64,000 nt of DNA from Notolepis coatsorum (GCA_963971535.1 OZ020589.1:53089509-53153508); one strand, 5' to 3'. Shown: positions 1 to 11,368, counted from the stretch's first letter. The notes: generated by a model not told the origin, from the letters alone. Translations and numbers: made by a program.

Positions 1-183
1 GTAGAAGGAAATAGAATTTTAAACATCAGTTTGCACGTACCACACTTAAACAGATGTCCTTCAGTTATTGGTGTAAAGTTGTGGAATTCTCTCCATAGCG
101 AGCTTAACACATGCCCATCTTTGTGCCCAGTCTGCCAGCACTGTAAGCCTATGGAGATGTTTACCTTCTTTGCAGGGCTATAA
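1..183 (+). pseudogene. C-terminal remnant of a non-LTR retrotransposon reverse transcriptase
   Basis: Frame 1 is open from the window edge to a TAA at 181-183. It contains a VKLWNSLHSEL motif, the kind of hydrophobic-Trp-Asn-Ser-Leu block found near the C-terminus of many LINE reverse-transcriptase ORFs. About 60 residues are visible and the rest lies left of the window. The following 500 bp look like its 3' UTR. Family assignment is inferred from this single motif and its position before a LINE-like tail. Confidence 0.45.
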
Positions 184-715
184 CTTTTTAAATATTATAG
201 CTATATCGACATTACTATGGCCCATTCAACATCGGGTATCTATCGTTCCGGATGTGGGAATGTTATATATGTATTGAGGCGTTGCAATATCAGAACAGGG
301 TCCAGCTGCGTCCCAGAGGGAAGCTGGATGAATTATGAATGCATGGCGAAAAAATTAAATATTGATCCCAAAAACGAGTTCCCTCCAACGCATGGCGGGC
401 AATAAGGAGTATATATATATAGTGTTTGTCAATTCAAAAATAATTATAAAAAATATGTATTTAGTCAGTATGAGAGTCAAATGTGATCTGAATAGTGAGA
501 TATTTTCTTTTCTTTATTATTATTTATATAAATTATTATTTTGTGTAAATTAGGTTGTACGCCGACCATCAAGTAAAACTACTAGTTTAAAAAAAGGGGG
601 CAGGTAACTATAAGAATTCTTCTTCCTGGTATGGTATTTATGATTTTGTATGAAAACTATATGATTGTATTGCTTCCATGTGGCAAATAAAACTCTGAAT
701 CTGAAATTAATTTCA
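184..715 (+). mobile_element. LINE 3' UTR and tail
   Basis: AT-rich non-coding sequence that follows the reverse-transcriptase remnant. It ends with AAATAAAACTCTGAATCTGA at about 688-707, a polyadenylation-like hexamer followed by short CTGAA repeats, which is the usual form of a fish LINE 3' end. No ORF of interest is present. Confidence 0.4.
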
Positions 716-2098
716 GATTATTCTGATTATTAACCTCTTAAGCCCGGAGCCCTATTTTCTGAAAATCCACCTAAAATACATACCTAAGTAAATGGAATAT
801 TGCTCCACTTCTACAAGGTCCATTTGCATGTTCATGGTATCTAGGGACATCTATGGACCTCAGGGAAATATTGTGTCTATTACTAGGCTTGCTTAAATTG
901 TGATGAAACAAAGGAGAATATGAATTATGATTTTTCTTTGCATCTTTGACAGTGAATGACACCATGCTAAAAATGACCAGACATGAACTGCCACTGAGCT
1001 TGTTCAGTACCTTCTTGAGATCATGTGTACAAAAGATTTAAGGAAATGAATAAAGGGAATATGATTAAACAGAAGGTTTTGTAGATACACTACTGAATTC
1101 TTAAAAAAAGCGGCACTCGCAACTCACTTTTGATGCTCCAAGGTGTTTTTAATTGTGACAAATAATAGCAGCAGATACAACGGTTAGACCCTTCCGGTCT
1201 TTTTCAAGTATGCGTTGCGAGTCCCGCTTTGTTTTATGTACTACTGTTTTTACAGTTTGGCTCAGCACCAAGGAACGGAGGATGTGCGTTATAAATTTTT
1301 TCTGGACAGTACTGAATTCTCCCATCCGGACCAATGCAATTTGAAATATCATTATACAATATAGAATAGCAGGCTTATAAATTACCTTATTATAGCCAAT
1401 TTGCACATTCATGGATTGTGCCAAATCTTATCTTTCAAATGCCCAAGTTCAATTTGGATTTAGTATCACCAGGCGTGCATAAGAACAGATAATGAAATCT
1501 ACTGTATGTACAGTAGCTTTTTTATTTTTGCCAGTGCCGCCATTTTGAAACTGATTATTGCTCAATGCTAAAAATAGGGAAGAGAAACTAACTGCACTCC
1601 ACTGCAATATATGCCAATAACGTTAAGTTTTGTGGTATATTATCCCGAGTAATAAGAGATATTAAAAAAGTTCATACAGAAGTAATTAGCTTGAAGCCCC
1701 ATAGAGGCCTTTGGGAAGTGTCGTTCTGAAAAATTCCAACGCTCATTGAAAGCTCTCGATGTCCTATTCAAAATGGCGTCAAAACAACTACAATTCCCGA
1801 CGTTATGTTTTTCAAAATGGCCGACTTTCACGATAAAAACTGAAAAACTAATACTAAAATCGCACTAATAACACTTTAACCTATTGGTAAACTAAGGTAT
1901 TGATGATAATATACATTATAACTGCTGTTGTGACATGGTTATGATGTCTATACTTGAATACGTTTGACAAAAGAATATATAATTTTGTCAGACAGTCTAG
2001 ACCAGGGGTCTCAAACTCAATTTACCTGGGGGCCGCTGGAGGTAGAGTCTGGGTGAGGCTGGGCCGCATCAAATATTCCACAAAAAAAGGGTTTTAAG

Positions 2099-2598
2099 TA
2101 GGGATGTCCGAATAAAAAATGTTTGCTCCCGATCCGATCATGTGATTTTGAGTATCTACCGATACCGATCTTTCCCGATCTGATCAAAATCTTTTTTTTT
2201 TAAATATTTAATATTTTTATTTATTTTTTATCCCAATTTCTCACATTACATTCACCCTGAAAGTTGACGTTATCCAGGTGAAAAGTTAACTTCATTCAAG
2301 CGAGGCATTGCAATCCTTGACATAAATCATTTGATGTATAATTAAATCAAAGGAAATGCGTTTGTTTTGGCAAAATTCTTCTGCTCTGTGTGACAATAAA
2401 TAAATGAATGATGATATGCAATTTAAAACCAAAACGAAGGCCTCAGTATGAGTTTAAGAGGTGAACATGGTCATGTTTGTCAAAAAAAAAAAAAAAAAAA
2501 AAATCAGATTTTTTTATTTTTTTTTGCCGATCCCGATCTTCGGAAAATCACGTGATCGGCCCCGATCCCGATCACATGATCGGATCGGGACATCCCTA
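2099..2598. mobile_element. hAT-B short copy nested in hAT-A
   Basis: Inverted ends TAGGGATGTCC and GGACATCCCTA are flanked by an exact 8-bp duplication GTTTTAAG (2091-2098 and 2599-2606). The subterminal zone is rich in GATC motifs such as CCGATCCGATCA. No coding sequence. It is a deletion derivative of the element at 14978-16319. The insertion postdates hAT-A copy 1. Confidence 0.88.
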
Positions 2599-2708
2599 GT
2601 TTTAAGTATTCCAAAAAAAAGTACAACTGATCCAATCTTCTCAATCTTTAGCAATAACATTTCAGAACATGAACAGTTCTTCAGAACATGAACGGTTCAT
2701 CAGAACAT

Positions 2709-3257
2709 AGGCTTCTCAGTGGTGTCAGTGGACTCATCCACAGCTATGGAAATGCACTGTGCATTTTTTTATTCTATCACAAGCTGTTTAATCAAATCAC
2801 CAGCCAGTATTTCAGTTATTCTGGTTGCTGTGCGATCAGAGGGGGATTTACTTTTGTTTGCCTTCAAACATGGTCTCCATCACTTCAGTCATACATTATT
2901 TTGTATGCATCAGAGAGAGAATGGCTTCTTGTGTTTAGCCAACACCCATGCCACTGAGTGAGGACTTGGTTGCTTTTTCTCGTTGTGACATAGATTTAAC
3001 AATAATTCTGCTTGCAGCTTGATATGATGATTTCATTCCATTTATTTTTGTGGTTCTTAGCACTGAATTTTGAGGAAAGGTTGCATAAAAATAACTGTGT
3101 TTTGTTTCGTAGTGATGTTTCAAATTGCCACTCTTCACAAGAGCTACCGTTTCTTGGCATATTAGTCACATTGGTTTGGTGCTGGGACTCAGGATGAACG
3201 CATATTTTTCAGTCCATTCACCTTTGAATTGCAGTCGACCTTTCTTTTACTGCCCAT
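2709..3257 (-). pseudogene. Decayed hAT transposase N-terminal half (zinc-finger/DESTD type)
   Basis: Read on the minus strand from ATG at 3257, short blocks in changing frames match the layout of fish hAT transposases related to the ZBED5/GTF2IRD2-like group. In order they are a KRKVD start, an EWTEKYAF block, a zinc-finger block LICQETVALVKSGNLKHHY, then LAKHKKPF, then IAVDESTDTTEK at about 2709-2745. The D of DESTD is the conserved first catalytic aspartate region of hAT enzymes. Breaks: a frameshift after the first dozen codons, a TGA where the first zinc ligand would stand before LICQ, and more stops after LAKHKKPF. The C-terminal half is absent. Not functional. Confidence 0.6.
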
Positions 3258-4819
3258 CTTCGAACATGCCATATTTTCTGCTGGCTGCCTGCTGGCGAAA
3301 CTAGGCTACTAGCTACATTTATTTCACGGAGATAAAACTGGGAACGAGGTTACTGTAGATGCGCTGTCAACTCTCTGCTCTGACTCGGACTGAAAGAGAG
3401 GACACGCATTCCGTGAAGACCCGCCCTACTCCCCCTACTCTGCATCTGATTCGCAGACTATGGGTGGGGGGGAAAACGCTGACGGGACGCTGAATGTGAT
3501 TGGACCAGAGCAGAGTACACAGACACAGAGTGGCAGTGCAGCCGGACATGCAGAGCACTGCTTGCAGAGGAGATAGCGAGGATGCATTTGCCTTCCACTT
3601 TATCACTCCGGAATCACGTTTCAACCAAGTCACTAACGTAACGTTGCTGTCATGAGCCTGCGCTATGGTAGCCTACAAGTGATCAAATAAATAAAACTTC
3701 CAACTCGCGCAACGACTCTGCAAAAAGTTGTGAGCGGGCCGCACTAACTCTAAACTTTGATGTCAAGTAGGGGACAGAGAAATATCATCCAGCGGGCCGC
3801 AATCGGCCCACGGGCCTCGAGTTTGAGACCCCTGGTCTAGACAGATTGATTTATGATGTGATGTAATTTGCGGTCCGCACGGGTGGAAGAGGTTAATCTG
3901 ATATTCAATATACATTATTCATTCATTTCCAATGAATACAATCCGTGAATTAACCTCTTAAGCCGTAGCCATATTTTCAGAAAATCTGCCTAAAAGTACT
4001 TCTACAAGGTCCATTTGCATGTTCCTGGTATCTAGGGACATCTATGGACCTGAGGGAATGTATTCCCATTGTCAGAAATATTGTGTCTGTTACTATGCTT
4101 GAGTGAATTGTAATGAATCAAAGGAGAATATACATTCTTTTATACACATTTTGTATTCACTTTGAAGGTGAATAACACCATGCTAACATTGACCAGCCGT
4201 GAAAAATCCAGGTGCTTATACAGCACCTTCTTGAGATCAAGTGTACAAAGAATAAATAAAAAAATAAATGAATAAAGGTAAGATGATTTACAGGGTTTTT
4301 TGTAGATACAGTACTGAATTGTGCATGCAATTTGGAATATGAATATAGAATATCAGGCCAGAGTTCAATCTGGATTTAGTACCACCAGGCGCCCTTTACA
4401 GGGCAGCAAATACCATGAATGAAATCTACTGTAAGTCCAGTTACTTTTTTGTAATGAAAAATGCTCGTCCATTTTATCAGATTTTTCAAGGGGTTCACAG
4501 ACCTGGTATTCTATATTCATATTTCAAATAGCATGTGTCCGGATGGCAAAATCCAGTACTGCATCTACAAAACCCCCTGTAAATCATCTGCCCTTTATTA
4601 ATTTGCTTAGATTTGTTGTACACTTGATCTCAAGAAGGTGCTGAATGAGCTCAGTTTTTGCATGGTGTTATTCACCTTCAAAGTGAATTAAACATTCTTA
4701 TAAAATGTGGGCGGCTGAGTGGCGCAGTGGGCAAGGTGCTCGCCACTAACGCAGGAGATGCTGGTATTGAGCCCAGCTCTCTGCGTTGCTACCGGCTTGG
4801 CCGGTCGTTCATACTAACA

Positions 4820-5827
4820 CAGGGGTCTCAAACTCAATTTACCTGGGGGCCGCTGGAGGTAGAGTCTGGGTGAGGCTGGGCCGCATCAAATATTCCACAA
4901 AAAAAGGGTTTCAAGTATTCAAAAAAAAGGTACAACTGATCCCATCTTCTCAATCTTATCTTCATGCTTCTCAGTGGTGTCAGTGGACTCATCCACAGCT
5001 ATGGAAATGCACTGTGGCAGTATTTCAGTTATTCTGGTTGCTGTGCGATCTGAGGGGGATTTGCTTTTGTTTGCCTTCAAACATGGTCTCCATCACTTCA
5101 GTCATACATTATTTTCAAATAGCTACCGTTTCGTGGCATATAGTCACATAATTGGTTTGGTGCTGGGACCAGGGGAGTAGCTGGGGGGGGTTAGGATGAT
5201 TCCAAGGGCCCAGCAAATGCCCCAAACTTTTTTATAGATTGGGGGCCCCACATTTTTTTTATAGATTGGGGGCCCACAAATTAATACTTTCATGGGGCCC
5301 AGAATCTCCAGCTACGCCCCTGGCTGGGACTCAGGATGAACGCATATTTTTCCGTCCATTCACCTTTGAATTGCAGTCGACTTTTCTTTTACTGACCATC
5401 TTTGAAAATGCCATATTTTTCTGCTGGCTGCCTGCTGGCGAAAATAGGCTAATAGCTACATTTATCTCACAGAGATAAAACTGGGAGCGAGTTTACTGTA
5501 GATGCGCTGCCAACTCTGCTCCGACTTGTGATTGGACCAGACTCGTACACAGACAGACAGTGGCAGTGCAGCAGAGGAGAGAGATAGCGAGGATGTATTT
5601 GCTTCCACTTTACTTGATATCACTCCGGAATCACGTTTCAACCAAGTCACTAACATAACGTTGCTGTCATGAGCCTGCGCTATGGTAGCCTACAAGTGAT
5701 CAAATAAATAAAACGTCCAACTCTCGCGCAACGACTCGGCAAACAGTTGCCGCATTAACACTAAACGTTGACATCCAGTAGGGGGCCGCAAAATATCATC
5801 CCACGGGCCGCGAGTTTGAGACCCCTG
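4820..5827. mobile_element. hAT-A copy 2, nested in the SINE
   Basis: CAGGGGTCTCAAACTC and GAGTTTGAGACCCCTG ends with exact 8-bp duplication TACTAACA (4812-4819, 5828-5835). Shorter than copy 1, it keeps the DESTD-region trace on the minus strand near 4970-5010. It carries a 153-bp MITE at 5170-5322. Confidence 0.9.
5170..5322. mobile_element. 153-bp hAT-type MITE inside hAT-A copy 2
   Basis: Starts CAGGGGAGTAGCTGG and ends CCAGCTACGCCCCTG, flanked by exact GCTGGGAC (5162-5169 and 5323-5330). The empty site is intact in hAT-A copy 1 (GCTGGGACTC near 3181). Contains two tandem pieces of a TATAGATTGGGGGCCC block. Confidence 0.85.
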
Positions 5828-6367
5828 TACTAACACAATTGGCAGTGTGAAAGCCGTGGGTGGGGATTGGACGTTGTGGACAGAGACTCCAACAGGTCGG
5901 TTTGTTGCGCCTGTACAGCAGAAACAGGAAGTATCGGGGGCAGCGTGAGTCTCCCACGCGTTACTCCTCGCCACTGAGAGATCGCGCTGTTCAGGTGAAA
6001 AGATGCGACAGCTGCCTCCTCGTGTACGTGATGCAAGGCTTGGTCCTCACTGCAGCCGACCAGTGGGAGGCATAGTCTAGCAACGTTCGAGACAGGGGAG
6101 GGGAGAATTGAAGGGAGAATTGGCAAGGCGAAATTGGGATGGGAGAAAAATAGAAAAATAAGGAGAAAAAGTGGATTAAAAAAAACATTTTTATAAAATA
6201 ATGTATATTCTCCTTCGGTTCATTACAATTTACTCAAGCATAGTAACAGACACTGGGAATGCATTCCCTGAGGTCCATAGATGTCCCTAGATACCAAGAA
6301 CATGCAAATGGACCTTGTAGAAGCGGAGCAATCTTCCTTTTAGGCAAATTTAGAGAGTCTGGCTTAA

Positions 6368-6893
6368 AGGAACACTCCAACATTTTGGGAAATTTGCTTA
6401 TTTGCCATGATTTGATTTGATGATGATTTGATTTTTATTTAGTACATACAATTTATACAATAGTATAAAAACAAGGGGTACAAGGATAACATGTGAAAGT
6501 CTGTCGACTTGTTTCCAACATGGTCCCAAGAAGAATACAATAAATCACAAAGAAAGAGTTAAGAAGATAAGATAGATACAACAAGTAGATAAAATAGACA
6601 ACACAATTTTCTGAAAGAGCCTCCTTACAGCATGCCATCTAGCCTGGAGTTAGACAAGAAGATACATACCTTTTTCTTCTCTGTGCATGGAGTAGGAGTA
6701 GGATGACGTTGGGAACTAGGCTAATGGAGGAACCTACTTCCAACCAAGTCACTAGACTGACGCTAAGCTAGGCTAACGGTGCGCGTCTTCCTACTCCTAC
6801 TGCATGCATAGAGAAGAAAAGGTATGCATCTTCTTGTCTAACTCCAGGGTAGATGGCAAATAAGCTAATTTCCCAAACAGTTGGAGCGTTCCT
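6368..6893. mobile_element. TTAA-flanked MITE inserted in the end of element 2
   Basis: Ends AGGAACACTCCAACATTTTG and GTTGGAGCGTTCCT, flanked by TTAA at 6364-6367 and 6894-6897. The target TTAA is the one inside the CCTCTTAAGCC terminal repeat of element 2. The interior contains inverted GTAGGAGTAGGA/TCCTACTCCTAC blocks. No coding sequence. Confidence 0.7.
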
Positions 6894-6914
6894 TTAAGAG
6901 GTTAAAGTCGACAC

Positions 6915-7932
6915 TAGGGGTGGACGGTATAAACGGTATACGGTATAAACGGTATTAATTTGCTCTACGGTATGGATTTTGACTATACCGTGTAACCGGT
7001 AGAGCAGCTCTAAAATAGCAATGACGTCATGTAACCACAGCGCGACTATTTCAATCGCATTTGCCCCTAAAAATAGATAGAATTAGTCATAGATAATAGA
7101 TATGTGCAAACTGGAAAAAGTTATTTAGGAGGCTTCGCGCAGTGGGCGTGTCAACACGCAATTGTCATTTCATAATAAACACATATCACCGCGGCGCACA
7201 GCAAGTTTCAATTTCAGTTCCTGGCATTTTTAACCAGTGGAGAAAGGTAAGAGATTTCCCTATCGTTTTTCTTATATGAATTATTCTACGTTAATAAAAC
7301 ATACCTGGTGATCAACTACAGTTTGCTGTAAACATTATGATATGTGTGTAGTGTTATGATAACGCCGGCTGCAGCGGGAGGACGGCTGCAGCAGTGGATT
7401 TGCGAATAGCATGCAGCTGCAGAGCCGCAGAGCCAGGGGCGCTTTCAGGTCTGGTCACAGGCCCGCTCAACAGCGCCCCCCCCCCCAACGGCTGAATTGC
7501 CAATGGCTGAATTAGTATTGCACAGTGCAATACTCCAATTCAGCCATTGGCAATTCAGCCGTTGGGTGGGGGGCGCTGTTGAGCGGGCCTGTGACCAGAC
7601 CTGAAAGCGCCCCTGGCTCTGCGGCTCTGCAGCTACATATGCTTCTAGCAAAATCCAGCATCCAGCCCCGCTGTTTGCAATGGGAGCAGCACGGAGTCTC
7701 GACTCTGGACTTATTTTATTTGGAATATAATGACTTATATGCAAAAGTAGCCTAGTTTTAAGTTAAAATATTATAAATCTACATGCCTTGAGGATGTCAT
7801 TCTTTATATAGCCTGCCTATCAGGCAAAAAAAATTATTCTAACAGAAACACTGATACCGTGATATATACCGTTACCGTCTATGCTTCAAATTATACCGTG
7901 ATATAAATTTTAGACCATACCGTCCACCCCTA
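6915..7932. mobile_element. hAT-G element
   Basis: Ends TAGGGGTGGACGGTATAAAC and CGTCCACCCCTA, flanked by GTCGACAC (6907-6914) and GACGACAC (7933-7940), an 8-bp duplication with one mismatch. The subterminal zone is rich in ACGGTATA. It carries a large hairpin at 7413-7634, and a module at about 7690-7815 that is the reverse complement of part of hAT-D. Non-coding. Confidence 0.85.
7413..7634. repeat. Near-perfect inverted repeat (hairpin)
   Basis: The left arm (from GCTGCAGAGCCGCAGAGC through the C-run near 7480 to GGCTGAAT) is mirrored by the right arm ending GGCTCTGCGGCTCTGCAGC. Arms are about 100 bp with a short centre around TTGCACAGTGCAA at 7517-7530. Few mismatches: mainly the length of the C/G run and one or two indels. 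Confidence 0.85.
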
Positions 7933-7940
7933 GACGACAC

Positions 7941-8480
7941 TTATAAAGTCATAATGTTTACAGATTAAAGTAAACATTTCCATACTTGTTTCCATGCAGT
8001 CCAAACAGCTCTTCTCCTGGTCCACTTGTGACGGTTTCATGCAGTCCACCAAACAGACAGTTCTCTCAAACCAAGGTGTGAGAGGCTATGAGGGGTGGTG
8101 ATATTCAGACCAATCTTGGGGGAAAGTAAGGAAAGAAATATCAGTACATTTTACATTCATCCTAACAAACAAAGGTCTAACTTTTCAGTTGGAATTAATC
8201 AGGAACACAGAAAGCCAAGCAAGAACCATCAGTCCTTAACCAGCTATACAGGTAGCTCTCTTTTCCTAGGCTAACAAATTGGAAAGGAAAGAAAATCCTG
8301 ACAGGAAGATTTTCATAAGAACTGAAAAACACATGGGTGTATATATAGACAGAATGGCCTGACAGGACAGCTATCTGGAGGGAGATAGTGATGGAGGGAG
8401 AAGTGTGTCAGTGGAAGGAGAATTGGTGATTTAGTTTCTATGTAAGAGGGTTACAGATTTAACTATGGTATTATAATAGA
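7941..8480. other. Unassigned non-coding stretch
   Basis: AT-rich unique-looking sequence between hAT-G and the next repeat. No ORF with recognisable content, no clear terminal repeats and no tandem repeat seen. Confidence 0.5.
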
Positions 8481-8529
8481 GGAGATTCTGGCCTTTCAAA
8501 TGATGCCTCACTTGGCACTATAAACCCAT

Positions 8530-8772
8530 TTCTACATTCATATTGCATGTGTACTGTCCGGATGGCAAAATTCTGTACTGCATGTACAAAAGCCCCTGTA
8601 AATTATCTGCCCATTGTTCATTTGTTTAGATATTGACTATACTTGATCTTACAAAGTAGCTGAATGCGCTCAGTGGCATCTTTTAGCTTTTGGTCATTGT
8701 CAGCATGGTTATTCACCGTCAAAGATGGGGGAAAAAAATATTTATATTCTCCTTTGGTTCATTACAATTTAT
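8530..8772 (-). mobile_element. Inverted arm of the TTAA element family
   Basis: Matches the right side of element 2 (GTCCGGATGGCAAAATTC-type block, then a TTCACCGTCAAAGATG block and TATTCTCCTTTGGTTCATTA) in the same order as 4530-4680 and 6205-6230. It is cut by the next hAT end at 8773, so it is a fragment. Confidence 0.5.
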
Positions 8773-9645
8773 TAGGGCTGTCATGATTCATCGACCATGT
8801 CGACGATGAAATTTCATCGACTATGAAATTTCGTCGACTTGTATGCCTTTTACGGTGGAAATGGCAGACGTTCAAAGTCATAACATTCGCAACGTGTAAT
8901 CTAACTCAGGGGTTCCCAAACTTTTCAGGCCGCGACCCCCAAATAACGGTGTCAGAGAGCCACGACCCCCACTATTATAGGAGGTAAAAAGAAAAAAAAT
9001 GTATAATATATATATTTATATTTTTTTTATAAATGGAAATGTATGGTTGAAACATGCAAACGTTCAAACGCACACACACTAATAAGCATTGGAGGCTTTT
9101 AACCAGGGCCGGACTGGGGAAATCATTCAGGCCAGGAAATATAGTGCAAAATATATAGCCCCAGTCAGGCCACTTTTTTTTTTTTTTTTATATATTTGTA
9201 TTTCATTTTTTGGAAGAAATTCCAAAGTCAGGCCACTTTTTAAGCAGGGGGTCTGAGGGTTTTTTACAAAGACTTAATTTCCTGCATTCTGGTGCAGGAT
9301 TCTTTTAATTTGTACCCTTTAAATGCCAGTGTTAGTGATGGCATCACAAATTATTGTTAAAAAACAGGCTAGCATATATGATTAGCAACAACACTGATTG
9401 ATGGATTTTCTGTTTTTTTGTAATGTCAGATTGAAAAAAATACAATCTTTCATTCAACTTCAGCCCTGATCATAACACCACATATTCATTTTATAATTCT
9501 AACCCTTTAAATGCCAGTGTGTGTGATGGCATATATTTGCAATATATCAAATGCAAAGTAGATTTTTCTGGGGGGGGATTATTACAGGCTAGCATGTGTC
9601 AATGATTAGCAACACTGATTTTGAAGGATTTTTAGTTTTTTGTAA
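8773..9645. mobile_element. Stack of truncated hAT-like ends and a short direct repeat
   Basis: Three hAT-like 5' ends follow one another with no matching right ends: TAGGGCTGTCATGATTCATC at 8773, CAGGGGTTCCCAAACTTTTC near 8907, and CAGGGCCGGACTGGGGAAAT near 9104. Two diverged copies of a block with CCCTTTAAATGCCAGTGT lie at about 9315 and 9500, each followed by GATTAGCAAC. These are read as truncated elements by terminal motif only. Confidence 0.4.
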
Positions 9646-9690
9646 GGGTCCCGCCTCCACCAATTACATGCGGCTCCCTTTGTGTGTGTG

Positions 9691-9691
9691 T

Positions 9692-9731
<40 letters not shown>
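9691..9731. repeat. GA microsatellite
   Basis: A run of AG dinucleotides, preceded by a short TG run (9678-9692). Confidence 0.9.
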
Positions 9732-9734
<3 letters not shown>

Positions 9735-9889
9735 TTCTCCAACTTGTCCCCGAGGGGAAAATTTACTTGGAACATCAGTGATGCATCAGTCTGCAATAAC
9801 AGTGTAAACAAAGAAGACAAAAATATATATATACAATCATTCATTCAGTTAGTAAAAAATACTTCAGACAAATATGACAATACATAGAG

Positions 9890-10384
9890 ACGTACAACCA
9901 TAATACATAAGTAGGTCAACTCATTTCAAAAAGCTTCATATTGCACCCTGCCCTAAATAAATTACAACAGATTAAGACTTGGACAAGAAAGAAAGAGGTG
10001 ACAGCCCACTGTTAGGTGGCACCTCAAAGAAATCAACCTCTATTATTATTTAGGAGAGTGATGGATGTAGGTAGGAAGGAGAGCTTGTAGCGATTGCTCT
10101 TATATCTACTTGCTCTGAACCGTCTCCCCGAGGGAAGAACTTCATATTCGGGATAAAGATTATGAGAAGGGTCCTGTAAGATTCTGTGCCTGGCTGACCA
10201 CTACTTTCTCGAAGATAGATTGGAGTGACGTATACTTGGTGTTTCCGGTCACCTTCATCGCTGCTTTCACTAGCCTTTCCATCTTCGACTTACACTGTAC
10301 TGCGAGCGTACTAAACCACGCCCCATCTCATCAGGCTTTCTAGGACAGCTTTATAAAATGTGGTCATGATCGCTGTGCTCACAC
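9890..10384 (-). pseudogene. 3' part of an old minus-strand LINE (segment 3 of 3)
   Basis: On the minus strand this encodes, across frameshifts, a block typical of LINE reverse-transcriptase C-termini: a SQAQNLTGPF-like stretch, then a basic block SRYKSNRYKLSFLPT and SITLLN. It continues the LINE segments at 14766-14969 and 16328-16745 once the two intervening hAT elements are removed. The 8-bp duplication GCTCACAC at 10377-10384 and 14758-14765 marks the break. Confidence 0.6.
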
Positions 10385-10481
10385 TAGGGCTGTCGCGGTA
10401 TGACATTTTCTCACCGCGGGTTTGTGTGTCTTATCACCGCGGGTTTGTGTGTCTTATCACCGCGGGATGCGGTGGTACCGC

Positions 10482-11368
10482 CAGGGTTTCCGTTAGAAAA
10501 AATTGTTGCCGGTCTCCGTGACCTGCAAGATTTCAATCTACCGGACAAATGAGATTAATTCCGGTCATAGTTTATTGAGCTTTAAAACAATTGATAGGCA
10601 GGCTATATAAAGAATGTCATCCTCAAGGCATGTAGATTTATAATATTATTACTTAAAACTAGGCTACTTTTGCGTATACAGTCATTAATATATTCCAAAT
10701 AAAATAAGTCCCTCGATACTCCGTGCTGCTGCTGACTTGAAATAAAATAGACCGCGTATGTGGGCAGTCGGTCCGACACTAAACAGCAGTCTGTTATAAT
10801 CACATTTTTATGAGCTAACGAATTCCGTTATATTGGACATTTGTATTAATTATATCAAGCGAAGAACTGAGAAAGCAGAGAGACGGCAACATTATCGTGG
10901 TTTGCGTGACGACTCTCTCCACCTCGCAACGACTTATTTGCAAAGAGTATGGCGCTGCAGAGCAGCTGATTCAGCTGTTATTGGCTCTTTTCTGGGAACC
11001 GCACAGCAGCGCCCCCCACCCAACATTGGCTGAAAATGGCTGAATTGGAGTACTGCTGGAATACTGCATTGTGCTGATAGTGCTCTGGCTCTGCAGCTTC
11101 ACAAAAGTTCGCACACCCAGCACTAAGCTCTCGCTGACAACGTCGTTGTCATTATTAGAAGCAACGAGGAAACAAATGTAATGATCGTTTCGTTCATCGC
11201 ATAGGCTATTTAATTTTAGCCTATTTTAATACAATTCAAATAATCAAATTGTGCTTAGACTCAGGGAATTATTTTCACCGGACATTAAGACCGGAGAGAT
11301 TAGATATGTCGGACTTCAACAGATTTTGCCGGTCAAATACCGGTAATTACCGGCTAACGGAAACGCTG
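10482..11368. mobile_element. hAT-D copy 1
   Basis: Ends CAGGGTTTCCGTTAG and CTAACGGAAACGCTG, exact 8-bp duplication GGTACCGC (10474-10481, 11369-11376). Subterminal CCGGT motifs. Non-coding. A second copy is at 24519-25508. Part of the interior is shared in inverted orientation with hAT-G. Confidence 0.88.

Larger units (their letters stand above)
2003..3834 (-). mobile_element. hAT-A copy 1, with transposase remnant
   Basis: Terminal inverted repeats CAGGGGTCTCAAACTCAA and TTTGAGACCCCTG are flanked by an exact 8-bp duplication GTCTAGAC at 1995-2002 and 3835-3842, diagnostic of the hAT superfamily. It carries the decayed N-terminal half of a transposase on the minus strand and a second hAT at 2099-2598. 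Two further copies lie at 4820-5827 and 13524-14579. This copy lacks the small MITE that both others carry. Confidence 0.9.
734..3892. mobile_element. TTAA-flanked DNA element 1 (piggyBac-type target duplication)
   Basis: The element is flanked by TTAA at 730-733 and 3893-3896. Its left end reads CCTCTTAAGCC and its right end finishes AAGAGG, so only the outermost bases are inverted repeats. The left 400 bp (TCTACAAGGTCCATTTGCAT and following) recur at about 3954, 6200 (inverted), 8560 (inverted) and 33066, so this is a family. No transposase is visible. A TTAA target duplication is characteristic of piggyBac, but Kolobok elements also use it. The right third is occupied by a nested hAT at 2003-3834. 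Confidence 0.5.
4707..6184 (+). mobile_element. tRNA-headed SINE, copy 1, interrupted by a hAT
   Basis: The head carries a TGGCGCAGTGG A-box-like motif and a TTGAGCCC B-box-like motif, followed by a body (GGGTGGGGATTGGACGTTGT-like at about 5866) and an A-rich tail ending near 6184. A near-identical 15-bp duplication (ACATTCTTATAAAAT at 4692-4706, ACATTTTTATAAAAT at 6185-6199) is typical of LINE-driven insertion. The body is split by hAT-A copy 2 (4820-5827). Other copies: 29656-30137 and the 5'-truncated 61372-61771. Confidence 0.75.
3954..6901. mobile_element. TTAA-flanked DNA element 2 with long inverted arms
   Basis: The element starts TTAACCTCTTAAGCC (TTAA 3950-3953) and ends with the exact reverse complement GGCTTAAGAGGTTAA, split by a nested TTAA-type MITE. 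The arms (about 3960-4150 and 6200-6363) are inverted copies of each other: the block around the CATTTGCATGTTCCTGGTAT motif reads in reverse near 6300. No transposase is visible. A SINE sits at 4707-6184. Its family is shared with element 1. Confidence 0.55.

Noticed and set aside
4715..4790. tRNA gene
   Set aside because: A- and B-box-like motifs belong to SINE heads; no cloverleaf with proper acceptor stem was recognised. Same for 11403 and 29656.
7445..7755. ORFs on both strands in hAT-G
   Set aside because: Mirror translations of the hairpin; no domain.
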